DNA of 64,000 nucleotides. Source: JARIHD01 sp035758825 (GTDB taxonomy: Bacteria; Patescibacteriota; Saccharimonadia; Saccharimonadales; UBA4665). Positions 53,071 through 61,578 of the stretch are shown here, in pieces (positions within the stretch are counted from its first letter, which is position 1; the number at the start of each line of letters is the position of its first letter). A program made the translations under genes and the position numbers. The stretch is from positions 124,001 to 188,000 of the forward strand of contig DASTWA010000002.1 of the NCBI GenBank assembly GCA_035758825.1, written 5' to 3'. Below the pieces are notes generated by a model. The model was not told where the DNA came from, ran no database searches, and saw only the letters and a list, made by a program, of their open reading frames with translations.

Positions 53071-53757
53071 GTGACCCGACCGGCGCACAGCGCAAATCGG
53101 CATCAGAGCATAGCGCTCGTCGCCATTGTGGCGACCGCTTTGGTAGTCTTGGCCTCGTGCGCACTCGTCGGCATTTTGCTGTTGTTCTCACCTAGTGGTC
53201 AGAGCGACAACATTGCCAACCAGACGCCGGCGCCACCCAGCCTGGCACCGTCAACACCCGTTGCTGCTTCGGCTTCGGCGACTCCGAGCCCTTCGGTAGA
53301 CCCGTCAGTCGTGGCGACCGCATCCAGTCCCGCCCCCAAGCCCCTGGCAACCGGAAACGGCAGTGGCTGCGACGTCGGCAAGACCTTCCAGGTCAAACTT
53401 CGGGAGGACACGGTCGACCGCACTGTCGGAGCCAATTTCCACGGGACTGCCTGCCTCAAACGAGGCCAGACAGTCTGGGCGTTCAACTTCGACAACACCC
53501 GTGGCCTGTACATCCTGGCCAGCGGCAAAATGCTTACACCCGCGCCCGTCATCACCAAGAAAGGTATCTGGTCCTGGACCGACTTCGAGGTTGACACCAA
53601 CACCACCGTCAACTTTGTCCTTGCGAACAGCACGTGCGCAAGCTGGCTCAGGGGTCAGGACCCTAATGACGACTTCGGGGGCAGAATTGTCCTGAACAAC
53701 ATCCAACGGAACGGCTGCCGGGTCATCGCTACCCAGGACATTACCACCGTGGTCTAA
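53071..53757 (+). CDS. Membrane-anchored or secreted protein with Ser/Pro linker and four-Cys domain
   Basis: 228 residues from GTG 53071. A hydrophobic segment (about 14-38: SIALVAIVATALVVLASCALVG) is a signal anchor, or with Cys30 perhaps a lipobox-like site. A Pro/Ser/Ala-rich linker (about 45-100) leads to a beta-rich domain (about 105-228) with four Cys in GSGCDVG, ACLKRG, STCASW and NGCRVI, likely two disulfides. TTG 53029 is in frame and leaderless-compatible, but AGAGGG ten bases before GTG 53071 favours the latter. Codon choice and the long 3' hairpin resemble the other foreign-looking genes. Function unknown. Confidence 0.65.
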   Translation: MTRPAHSANRHQSIALVAIVATALVVLASCALVGILLLFSPSGQSDNIANQTPAPPSLAPSTPVAASASATPSPSVDPSVVATASSPAPKPLATGNGSGCDVGKTFQVKLREDTVDRTVGANFHGTACLKRGQTVWAFNFDNTRGLYILASGKMLTPAPVITKKGIWSWTDFEVDTNTTVNFVLANSTCASWLRGQDPNDDFGGRIVLNNIQRNGCRVIATQDITTVV

Positions 53758-53806
53758 CCACCCGGCATGTCCCGTGGGCGCAAGGCATCCGAACAACGTC
53801 GTGGCC

Positions 53807-53846
53807 GCTGGTGCGAGCATGCTTCCGAGCCTCCGCTCGCACCAGC
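53807..53846 (+). other. 12-bp 3' hairpin after the 53071 gene
   Basis: GCTGGTGCGAGC pairs perfectly with GCTCGCACCAGC across 16 bases. No T-tract follows; a true terminator comes 48 bases later. Confidence 0.6.
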
Positions 53847-53893
53847 CCCACCCTTAGCCTATCCGCCCTCTTGTCACCACCCCAAATGAAACG

Positions 53894-53919
53894 AACACCC
53901 TAAATATCGGGTGTTTTTG
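53894..53919 (+). terminator. Rho-independent terminator of the 53071 gene
   Basis: AACACCC-TAAATATC-GGGTGTT followed by TTTTG. Confidence 0.8.
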
Positions 53920-53923
53920 TTGG

Positions 53924-53966
53924 CCAAAGAAAAACGGCCTCCATACGAGAGGCCGTTTTTCTTTGG
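53924..53966 (-). terminator. Terminator of tRNA-Leu
   Basis: An 18-bp stem (53924-53941 with 53949-53966) with a loop of seven bases and a run of T's on the minus strand. Its arm takes in the tRNA's CCA end, as for tRNA-Ser. Confidence 0.75.
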
Positions 53967-54050
53967 TGGGCGAGGAGGGAATCGAACCCTCACGAGCTTG
54001 CGCTCACAGGATTTTGAGTCCAGCGCGTCTACCAATTCCGCCACCCGCCC
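53964..54050 (-). tRNA. tRNA-Leu (CAA)
   Basis: Class II tRNA of 87 bases with encoded CCA. Acceptor GGGCGGG/CTCGCCC, D arm TGGCGGAATTGGTAGACGCG, anticodon loop CTCAAAA (anticodon CAA), long variable arm, T loop GGTTCGATTCC. One anticodon-stem pair is mismatched. Confidence 0.93.
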
Positions 54051-54131
54051 ATTTACAGATGCGTGGTAGATGCTAACAAGGGTGTATTGTACTATACTTA
54101 GAGTAAGAAAGCGAGCATAAGTAGTTAGCCT

Positions 54132-55493
54132 GTGTTAAACCCACTATTCTCCAGTGATGACTCCGACGACCAGCCCAAAGAAGACAAGGGCTATGTTGTT
54201 GGTAATCGCCACAGCCGGACAATCCAACCGCTTTCTAAGGGACTCGTCCCGCCGTCGCCAGCCCAACGATACCAAACCAGCGACGACACCAAACCAATGA
54301 GCACCAACGCCGCGGTCGAGCTCATCCGCCGCAAGGTAGAGGCTATCTACGGCCAGGAGCCTCCGGCCAAACAAGAAATCAAAGAAGCCAAGCAGGAACC
54401 GCCCCGGCAACGCTCCAAGCACCAGCAGTTCATGTACGAACTTAGCACCTCTGGCAAGCCACTGGCTCAAATCCAAACCGAATGGCACAACTACTACGTC
54501 CATCTGCCAGACAACGAAAAACACGAGGTCTGGCGTGAATTTTACGCGAATAATAATCGGCATCCGTCGGCGTATGCCACCTATATGCAGCAGCCACAGG
54601 CCCAGCCGGTGCCGGCATTGGCCCCCTCTAGCGGCCAGTCGGAGCCAATCGTCCCTAAGCCTGTCGTTGCCGAGCACATGCCGCCAGCGCTGCCTCACAG
54701 TGACCGGCGCTCCGCGGCCCGCATCAGGAAAAAAATTGTTCATCGCGTCTTGGCCAGCGAATCCGCCCAGCAAAAAGCCAAGCAACACTTCAAGTCGCTC
54801 CTTTTTGGCATAAGTACTGGCGCTATCGTGTTGATCGTATTCTTGTTCAGCTTCTTTAACGAGATGATCATCGCACCATTCATACAGCCTAGCCGGCACG
54901 TGAGCGCCACCCCGATCATCCTCAGCACAGATAGCACATCAGTCAGCGAAACGCCCGAAGTTATCATACCCAAAATCAACGTCCAAATACCGGTGATCTA
55001 CGACCCTACGTCCGTCAAAGAAGAGGATGTCCAGCGCAATCTGGAGGATGGTGTCATCCATTACGCCGCCACGGTTACGCCAGGACAACAGGGAAATGCG
55101 GCATTCTTTGGTCACTCCAGCAACAACCTCTTTAACAAGGGCAAGTACAAATTTGCCTTCGTGCTACTGCACGAGCTGGTGCCGGGCGACATATTCTATC
55201 TGACTTACAACAAGACCATTTACACCTATCGTGTATTCGATAAAAGGGTAGTGGCACCAACCGAGATATCCGTACTGAACAATGTCCTGGGCAAAACCGC
55301 CACCGCGACGCTCATTACTTGCGACCCGCCAGGGACTTCCAACAACCGCCTGGTGGTCTGGGGCGAACAAATCAGCCCTGACCCGGCAGGGGCCGCTGCG
55401 CCAAGCCCGGCCAGCCAACCCGCCGAAGCGCCGACCGAACTCACCAGTAACGGCCCGACCCTGTGGAGCCGGTTCTGGAACTGGGCATTCTAA
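54132..55493 (+). CDS. Sortase with long cytoplasmic N-terminal extension
   Basis: 453 residues from GTG 54132. The first about 220 residues are charged and Gln/Pro-rich with no membrane segment. One helix (about 222-243) precedes a sortase domain (about 275-410). Catalytic His328 (FFGHSSN), Cys397 (TLITCDPPG) and Arg406 (NNRLVVWG) are all present; TLxTC fits class D/E sortases. A Pro/Ala tail ends WSRFWNWAF. It would attach sorted proteins to the wall or to each other. No LPXTG-type substrate is in this window. The neighbours are also envelope proteins. Confidence 0.9.
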   Translation: MLNPLFSSDDSDDQPKEDKGYVVGNRHSRTIQPLSKGLVPPSPAQRYQTSDDTKPMSTNAAVELIRRKVEAIYGQEPPAKQEIKEAKQEPPRQRSKHQQFMYELSTSGKPLAQIQTEWHNYYVHLPDNEKHEVWREFYANNNRHPSAYATYMQQPQAQPVPALAPSSGQSEPIVPKPVVAEHMPPALPHSDRRSAARIRKKIVHRVLASESAQQKAKQHFKSLLFGISTGAIVLIVFLFSFFNEMIIAPFIQPSRHVSATPIILSTDSTSVSETPEVIIPKINVQIPVIYDPTSVKEEDVQRNLEDGVIHYAATVTPGQQGNAAFFGHSSNNLFNKGKYKFAFVLLHELVPGDIFYLTYNKTIYTYRVFDKRVVAPTEISVLNNVLGKTATATLITCDPPGTSNNRLVVWGEQISPDPAGAAAPSPASQPAEAPTELTSNGPTLWSRFWNWAF

Positions 55494-55506
55494 ACCCTTT
55501 GTCCGG

Positions 55507-56988
55507 CTATTGGTCCTTGGGGAGAAGCAAGGCAGTTGCATTCAACACCTGGGACGCATCCTGAGCGCCTAGGGAGTACAGAGTCTGGTACTTGGGGTCA
55601 AAAAAGGGTGTGTATGCCGGATTCATGGCATTGAGCGTCTCTTTGTTGGCGTTGTCAAACTCAAACACAAACACCTTGCCACCACTCACATACATCATAC
55701 GGTGGCCGTCCATCCAAGTGGCATGCTTCTGGGGAACGTCAAGGGGCATCTTTTGGGTGTAGGCGTAGCCTCTCTCGGTTTCGGCGTCGTACACCGCAAA
55801 CTGAGGGCCGCTTTCGGCCATAATAAACCTGGCATTGTCCGAAAACGAAACGTGATTTGGCGCTATCACCTTAAGGACGTGGACAGGGGCGATCGGGTCG
55901 CTGCCGGCCTTGCGAAGCAAGTCCACAGGGTTTTTATAAACATACGCCCGATTATCAGCGGCCGAGCCGGCGACAATATACCAGTCACCGCTATATTGCG
56001 CCAGATCTACCAGATAGGTGTCACTTGCGGGCACCTGACGGACGGTGTACGTTTTTTCGCCATCTCGAAGCCTGACGGCCGCTTTGCCAGCGTCCGTCTT
56101 GGTCGTCGTGACGTACAGCACCCGATTCTCGCCGTGTGGCTTAAAGGCTAGTACGCCGTCCAAAAAAGGCTCTGGCGTCGGTCGTTCCAGGGTGGCCGTC
56201 TTAAGGGTGGCGGTCGTCTTGTCGAACAAATAGTACTTATCGTATTTATCGTCACGGAGCTCAATCTGGCTCGGGTTGACGCCTAATTTATTAGTCAGGT
56301 TAAGCGAGGCTGCAGCATCCTCGCGGTCAACAAGGATATATTCACTGGCCTTCGTGCCATTGTCATCCGTCAAATGCTTAAGCAACACGTGCCGGTTATT
56401 GCTGGACCACTTTACGAGCTCCCAGCCATGAACACCGGTGCTCGAATTAAAGATTGTTGTCGGCAGGCTAAGCTGCGTTGCCTCAGCCTTCGGGCTGTCC
56501 AGGTCATACATATCAAATACGTTGTAGGCTGCGGGGTTCTGCACCAAGGCCCAGCGGCGGTCGGGACTCTGCGTCCATAGTGAGGGCGCGCTGGCGTACG
56601 TAGCCACCTTTGCGGTCGTCAGCTTAACAGGGAATAGCACGGGGTAGTCAAACCTAGAAACCGATCCGCCTTCGATCGGCACGGCCCGCTGCCAGGTCCG
56701 ATAGCCTTCGCGCTGCATCTTAAAGGTATACTGGCCGGCAGGCAATAGCAGCCGGGAATTGGTAGTTTTTTCGCTCAGGACACCATTAATATAGACGTCA
56801 GCCGGCCGGGGACGGGACGACACAAAAACCAAACCGTTTTGGATAACCTCGCCATTTTTAATGCCAAACCCGTAGGCTTGGTAGAGGAGGATAACTGCGG
56901 TCATTATAAGGGCCGTACCCACCAGGATATAGCCGATGACCAGGCGAATAAGGTGGGCTTTTTGTTTTTTGGGGTCTAAGTATTCCAT
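55507..56988 (-). CDS. Membrane-anchored PEGA-domain protein with beta-propeller
   Basis: 493 residues. TM about 18-40, then a PEGA domain (about 53-110: VFVSSRPRPADVYINGVL, with PAGQYTFKMQREGY). After that come six or seven WD/DPP-like beta segments with SPDRRWALVQNP, KWSSNNRHVLLKH and FSDNARFIMAES. It likely recognises a wall polymer or protein outside. ATG 56988 is preferred; TTG 56994 is in frame. TATAAT lies 11 bases upstream of the ATG, so the leader is very short. Convergent with the sortase gene. Confidence 0.8.
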   Translation of the reverse strand: MEYLDPKKQKAHLIRLVIGYILVGTALIMTAVILLYQAYGFGIKNGEVIQNGLVFVSSRPRPADVYINGVLSEKTTNSRLLLPAGQYTFKMQREGYRTWQRAVPIEGGSVSRFDYPVLFPVKLTTAKVATYASAPSLWTQSPDRRWALVQNPAAYNVFDMYDLDSPKAEATQLSLPTTIFNSSTGVHGWELVKWSSNNRHVLLKHLTDDNGTKASEYILVDREDAAASLNLTNKLGVNPSQIELRDDKYDKYYLFDKTTATLKTATLERPTPEPFLDGVLAFKPHGENRVLYVTTTKTDAGKAAVRLRDGEKTYTVRQVPASDTYLVDLAQYSGDWYIVAGSAADNRAYVYKNPVDLLRKAGSDPIAPVHVLKVIAPNHVSFSDNARFIMAESGPQFAVYDAETERGYAYTQKMPLDVPQKHATWMDGHRMMYVSGGKVFVFEFDNANKETLNAMNPAYTPFFDPKYQTLYSLGAQDASQVLNATALLLPKDQ

Positions 56989-57135
56989 TGTCAATTGCTA
57001 TTATAGGATACTTTGCAACTCTCTGCCTGTAACATTTTTGGGTCCTTGGCTTGCATGGCGCTGGTGGCCGCGTTAAGATACATATAACTTACGCTTTAAC
57101 CAGAAGGCAAGAAACACAGAGGGTAACAACGAAAC

Positions 57136-58350
57136 GTGGGCCAGAACAACATCATCGAACTGAATGGTAAGCAGTACGACGCCATTACGGGCGCTCTTAT
57201 TGGTGAGAGCCGTATTAAGGCGACGCCCGTATCCCGCGCTCCCCGCAGCCACCAGGGCAGGGTTATTGACGGCTTCGTCCGCAAGCCCAGCCAGACGTCG
57301 GCAGTCCCACAGGTGCAAACACCCACCCCAAAGTCCAATCACGCCACGGCTGCGCCAGCCAAGCCGGCCGCCCACCAGCCCAAGATGGCCGACGTCAGGC
57401 GTGCCAAGCCGACCCAGGTCAAACACCATCAGCCGGAACGCTCCAAAACATTAATGCGGCACGTCGTTCACAAACCAACAGTAAACATGAAGCCCGCGAT
57501 CAAGACCACCGGGCCGGCCGAGATGATCGCCAAGCCTGCCTCCGAACTTGCCACACAGCTCGAAAAGAAGGTTTCGGTAACGCAAGTCAACCCGGTGCGC
57601 CTTGCCCGGGCAAGTCACGTCCCCAAGAGCCACCACATCCGCAAATTCGAAAAGCAGCGCTATGGCCACACTCCCGCCCAGCGTCCAAGCCAGTACAATA
57701 CAGCCACCCGGCCAGTGCGGCAGGATTTGCGCCACGCCAGCCGTCCAACGCCTATCGCTTCGCGGAGCGTAGCCCTGGAGCAAGCTGCCGCCCGGCTATC
57801 CACGCGCCAGTCCGCCAACGATTTGTTTGAAGCCGCGCTCATCCACGCTGCCAGCCACGAAGAACCAAGACACAAACCGTCAGGGCGCAAAGCCCTTCGT
57901 CGCAAGCGCATGGTCAGCCTGGTCGCCGGATTGGGCGCATTCCTTGTTATTGGCGGGTTTGTCACCTATCTTAATATGCCTGGCATTGAGCTGCGGGTGG
58001 CATCTGTACGCGCTGGCTTTCATGCCGAACTGCCCAGCTACAAGCCCACAGGCTATGCGCTGGACGGAGGCGTAAAGGCCAGTGAGGGTAAAGTCGAGGT
58101 AACCTACCGCTCCGGCGACAGTTCATACAAAATCACACAGGTGGCTTCTGACTGGAACAGCGCCACATTACTCGACCAAAATACCGAGCAACGCGGCGCA
58201 CCTACACAAACTATCCAAAGCGAAGGCCGCATCATATACATCTACGACGACAACAACGCCAGCTGGGTTGATGGCGGTGTTCGCTACGAAGTCACCGGCA
58301 ATGCCAATCTTAATGCCGATGACCTGGTGTCGCTTGCAACCAGCATGTAA
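57136..58350 (+). CDS. Single-pass membrane protein with basic N-terminus and small outer domain
   Basis: 404 residues from GTG 57136. The first about 255 residues are Pro/Lys/His/Arg-rich and cytoplasmic (PAKPAAHQPKMADVRRAKPT). The TM is about 262-281 (MVSLVAGLGAFLVIGGFV). The outer domain (about 285-404) resembles DUF4367-type folds (ASVRAGFHAELPSYKPTGYAL, then GRIIYIYDDNNASWVDGGVRYEV). AGAGGG is 12 bases before the start, which is far, so the start is moderate. It shares the basic-tail-plus-outer-domain layout with the sortase and the DUF3048 protein. Function unknown. Confidence 0.72.
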   Translation: MGQNNIIELNGKQYDAITGALIGESRIKATPVSRAPRSHQGRVIDGFVRKPSQTSAVPQVQTPTPKSNHATAAPAKPAAHQPKMADVRRAKPTQVKHHQPERSKTLMRHVVHKPTVNMKPAIKTTGPAEMIAKPASELATQLEKKVSVTQVNPVRLARASHVPKSHHIRKFEKQRYGHTPAQRPSQYNTATRPVRQDLRHASRPTPIASRSVALEQAAARLSTRQSANDLFEAALIHAASHEEPRHKPSGRKALRRKRMVSLVAGLGAFLVIGGFVTYLNMPGIELRVASVRAGFHAELPSYKPTGYALDGGVKASEGKVEVTYRSGDSSYKITQVASDWNSATLLDQNTEQRGAPTQTIQSEGRIIYIYDDNNASWVDGGVRYEVTGNANLNADDLVSLATSM

Positions 58351-58352
58351 GA

Positions 58353-58811
58353 TCAGCAGGCAGGGTGACGCCAAACATCAGGGTCGTATTCTAATACGGC
58401 GCCGTTTTCGATTGACATTCGTGGGTCTCCGGCCGCACAGGCCAGCAGCGGCAAGTGACTGACAATCGCCAACGGACGGTTAAAATCATATTCGGCGCCT
58501 TTTTCGCGCAGTGCATCGGCGGCAAAATCCACCAGATTGCCTGTTATCATACTCGGTGAATCACCTGCACGCCATACCCGGTCGCTGACTACGGGCTGCA
58601 CATTGAGGGCATTGCCAATAATATTTGCCGATTCGACAGCACGCGGCGCCTGCGACGACAACAGCTGCCAGTCACCAGTAACTTCTTTGGACAGCAAAAG
58701 AGCTGCAGCTTGTCTGACCTGCGCAATACCCGTCTCGGTCAAATACTCGTCACGACGACTCCACCCCAGGCGTTCATAAGCACCATGTCTGACTAAGAAT
58801 AATTTGCCCAT
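58353..58811 (-). CDS. Histidine phosphatase-superfamily protein (SixA/PGM-like)
   Basis: 152 residues. The catalytic LVRHGAYE comes at the N-terminus, SSQAPRAVESANII holds the second Arg, and IVSHLPLLACAAG has the second His. Size is close to SixA-type phosphatases. It would remove phosphate from a small molecule or a phosphohistidine protein. Convergent with the 57136 gene, stops two bases apart. Confidence 0.88.
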   Translation of the reverse strand: MGKLFLVRHGAYERLGWSRRDEYLTETGIAQVRQAAALLLSKEVTGDWQLLSSQAPRAVESANIIGNALNVQPVVSDRVWRAGDSPSMITGNLVDFAADALREKGAEYDFNRPLAIVSHLPLLACAAGDPRMSIENGAVLEYDPDVWRHPAC

Positions 58812-58897
58812 ATCCGACTCCTATTACATGACAAAAGCATACCATACAGAGGAGAGCCTCTTACTTTTTAAGGGATTTTCTCTTATAATGGGCACAT

Positions 58898-60325
58898 ATG
58901 AAACCAGCACGAACCCGTTTTGCACCCAGCCCGACTGGCTACTTACACGTTGGCGGCATCCGCACCGCACTCTTTGCCTGGCTTGTAGCCCGCCAAACCG
59001 GCGGCCAGTTCGTGCTGCGCTTTGAGGACACCGACAAGAAAAGGGAAGTCGAGGGCGCCCGCGAGCACCTTATCAAAAGCCTGCGGGTCCTCGGCCTCGA
59101 TTACGACGAAGGCCCTGACATTGGCGGCCCCTACGGCCCGTACACCCAGAGCGAACGCCTTGACCACTACAAAAAGTGGGCCCAAAAGCTGGTAGACATG
59201 GGCAGGGCATACGCCGACCCATTCGCCCCCGAGGAAGTGCAAGCCTTCCGCGAACAAGCCCAGAAAGAGAAGAAGCCCTTCCTGTACCGCAACCACCGTC
59301 CAGAAAACCCGCCAGCCTGGGACGGCACCCAGCCGCTGCGCTTTAAATCCGAGCCAAAGGCTTACCAATGGCACGACGAAGTCATGGGCGACCTGAGCAC
59401 CGGCCCGGAAGTCATCGACGACTTTATTCTCATTAAGTCCGACGGCTATCCGACCTACAACTTCGCCCACGTCATCGACGACCTAGAGATGGAGATCACC
59501 CACATCATCCGCGGCCAGGAATTCATCGCCAGCCAGCCTAACTACCTCAACCTCTACGAAGCGCTCGGCATTGAGCGTCCGCACATCGCCACCGTGCCAC
59601 ACATCATGGGGCCTGACGGCAAAAAGAAGCTTTCCAAGCGCGATGGCGCCAAAGACGTCCTGGACTACGTTCGGGACGGCTTCTTGCCAGAATCGCTGGT
59701 CAGCTTCATCGCCACCATGGGCTGGAACGACGGCACCGAGCAAGAGATATTTACCAAGGACGAGCTTGTCCAAAAATTCAGACTTAGCCGTGTCCAAAAG
59801 AGCGGGGCACGTTTTGACGAACAACGCCTGGTTTGGATGAATGGCCACTACATCCGCCAGATGTCACTGGATGACCTCTTCCAGAAAGTATCAGACTACT
59901 GGCCAAAAGAGGCAGCGGATGCCAGCGACAACTACAAGAAGTCTGTACTGGCACTCGTACAGGAGCGCCTTAAATTCTTCTCCGAACTCCCCGAATTAAC
60001 CAGCTTTTTCTTTACCGATCTACCTGTAAACCCAGAATTGGTAAGCGGCCACAAGCAGCTCAAAAAAGTAGATTCCGGCGAAATCAAGAGCCTGCTGGAA
60101 CAGGCCAGGGAAACCATCGCCAGTAGCGACTTTTCGGCCGAAGACCTACAGGAGCGGCTCAACAAGCTACTCGAATCTACCGGCCAAAAGCCAGCCGTAC
60201 TCTTTAGCCTGGTGCGCATTGCCACCACTCAGGCGCCAGCCAGCCCCGGCCTGGCAGACACCCTGGCAGTACTTGGCAAAGAGGTATCCCTGCGCCGAAT
60301 TGACGCGATGTTACAAACCCTCTAG
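58898..60325 (+). CDS. gltX: Glutamyl-tRNA synthetase
   Basis: 475 residues, normal length. Class I motifs: SPTGYLHVGGIRTALF (HIGH form), KKLSKRDGAKDV (KMSKS form), and RFEDTDKKRE. VPHIMGPDGKKKLSKR and the anticodon domain (from about 330) are intact. It charges tRNA-Glu and perhaps tRNA-Gln if GatCAB is present. Leaderless-type start: TATAAT (58884-58889) ends eight bases before the ATG, with TTACTT at -35 spacing 17. Confidence 0.96.
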   Translation: MKPARTRFAPSPTGYLHVGGIRTALFAWLVARQTGGQFVLRFEDTDKKREVEGAREHLIKSLRVLGLDYDEGPDIGGPYGPYTQSERLDHYKKWAQKLVDMGRAYADPFAPEEVQAFREQAQKEKKPFLYRNHRPENPPAWDGTQPLRFKSEPKAYQWHDEVMGDLSTGPEVIDDFILIKSDGYPTYNFAHVIDDLEMEITHIIRGQEFIASQPNYLNLYEALGIERPHIATVPHIMGPDGKKKLSKRDGAKDVLDYVRDGFLPESLVSFIATMGWNDGTEQEIFTKDELVQKFRLSRVQKSGARFDEQRLVWMNGHYIRQMSLDDLFQKVSDYWPKEAADASDNYKKSVLALVQERLKFFSELPELTSFFFTDLPVNPELVSGHKQLKKVDSGEIKSLLEQARETIASSDFSAEDLQERLNKLLESTGQKPAVLFSLVRIATTQAPASPGLADTLAVLGKEVSLRRIDAMLQTL

Positions 60326-60359
60326 ATAAATAAGCACAAGCGCTGATACAATACAGCGT

Positions 60360-61574
60360 ATGAATAGCGATTTCTTGCCGCACCGCGGCCAAGGACAAAA
60401 CACACACCACATCCAACCCAGCGCCTCACCAAGCCCGACAAACAGCAACAGCGGGCCGCAATTTCACGAAGGCGGTGGCTTTAGCAGCCACCACAAACCA
60501 CCCAAAAAGAGCCTAAAAGAATGGCTCAGACACCTCACCAAGAAGCAATGGGCAATCCTTATTACCGTAGCCGTCTTGGTTTTGGGCGGTATTGGATTTG
60601 GCGTATACAGCATCTGGCTTAAGGACGACACCAAGCCGGTCACCAAAAAGCAGACCACCAAAAAAGAGACCCCCAAACCTACCCCAGAGCCGTTGACCTC
60701 TACACTAACAGGGCTGCCAATCGCCGACGCAAGCATCAATGACCGCCCAGTTACCGGCATTATGATCGAAAACAGCCGCGACGCCCGGCCGCAATCCGGA
60801 CTGACCGACGCCGGCGTGGTGTTCGAAGCCATCGCCGAGGGCGGCATCACTCGCTTCCTGACATTGTGGCAAGACACCGACTCTGACTACATCGGCCCGG
60901 TACGCAGCGTCCGCCCATATTACGTGCAATGGCTTATGGGCTTTGACGGCGCCATAGCGCATGCTGGCGGCAGCGGGGACGCCCTGGCCATGATCAAGAA
61001 CCTCAACGTCAAAGATTTGGACCAATTTCACAACAGCGGGGCCTACTGGCGGGTAAGCTCACGTTACGCGCCGCACAACCTATATACCAGCACCGCCAAA
61101 TTACATGAGCTCGAAGCCAAGAAGGGCTTTGGCAAAGCCAATTACACCGGTTTCGCCCGCAAAAAAGAAGCCCCGACTGCAGCGCCAACCGCCCGAACCA
61201 TTGACTTCAATATCTCGGGAGCACTCTATAATTCACACTACGACTACGACGCTGCAACCAACAGCTACCTTCGTTCGGTAGGCGGCGCACCGCACAAGGA
61301 TGAACGCAGTGGGGCTCAGATTGCCGCCAAGGCAGTGGTTGGGCTGGTAATGCCACAAGGCAAAAATGGCATCTATACCACCTACAATACCCTGGGGAGT
61401 GGCCGGGCCTACATATTCCAGGACGGCGTAGTGGCCGTCGGCAACTGGTACAAAGACAGCAATACGAGCCAGTTTACATTTAAAGACGACGGCGGGGCTG
61501 AGCTAAAACTCAATCCCGGCAAGACCTGGCTGACCATCGTCGGCGGCACCGACCGCATCACATACAACCCATAG
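60360..61574 (+). CDS. Membrane-anchored DUF3048 protein (YerB-like)
   Basis: 404 residues. Cytoplasmic N-terminus (1-60) rich in Ser, Pro and His, TM about 62-84, Lys/Thr/Pro linker, then DUF3048 (about 115-400): RPVTGIMIENSRDARPQSGL, EGGITRFLTLWQD, IGPVRSVRPYYV, HAGGSGDAL. YerB-type proteins sit outside the membrane and their role is unknown; a link to the wall is suspected. Leaderless-type start: TACAAT (60347-60352) ends seven bases before the ATG. Four bases separate it from the kinase gene. Confidence 0.88.
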   Translation: MNSDFLPHRGQGQNTHHIQPSASPSPTNSNSGPQFHEGGGFSSHHKPPKKSLKEWLRHLTKKQWAILITVAVLVLGGIGFGVYSIWLKDDTKPVTKKQTTKKETPKPTPEPLTSTLTGLPIADASINDRPVTGIMIENSRDARPQSGLTDAGVVFEAIAEGGITRFLTLWQDTDSDYIGPVRSVRPYYVQWLMGFDGAIAHAGGSGDALAMIKNLNVKDLDQFHNSGAYWRVSSRYAPHNLYTSTAKLHELEAKKGFGKANYTGFARKKEAPTAAPTARTIDFNISGALYNSHYDYDAATNSYLRSVGGAPHKDERSGAQIAAKAVVGLVMPQGKNGIYTTYNTLGSGRAYIFQDGVVAVGNWYKDSNTSQFTFKDDGGAELKLNPGKTWLTIVGGTDRITYNP

Positions 61575-61578
61575 ACCT

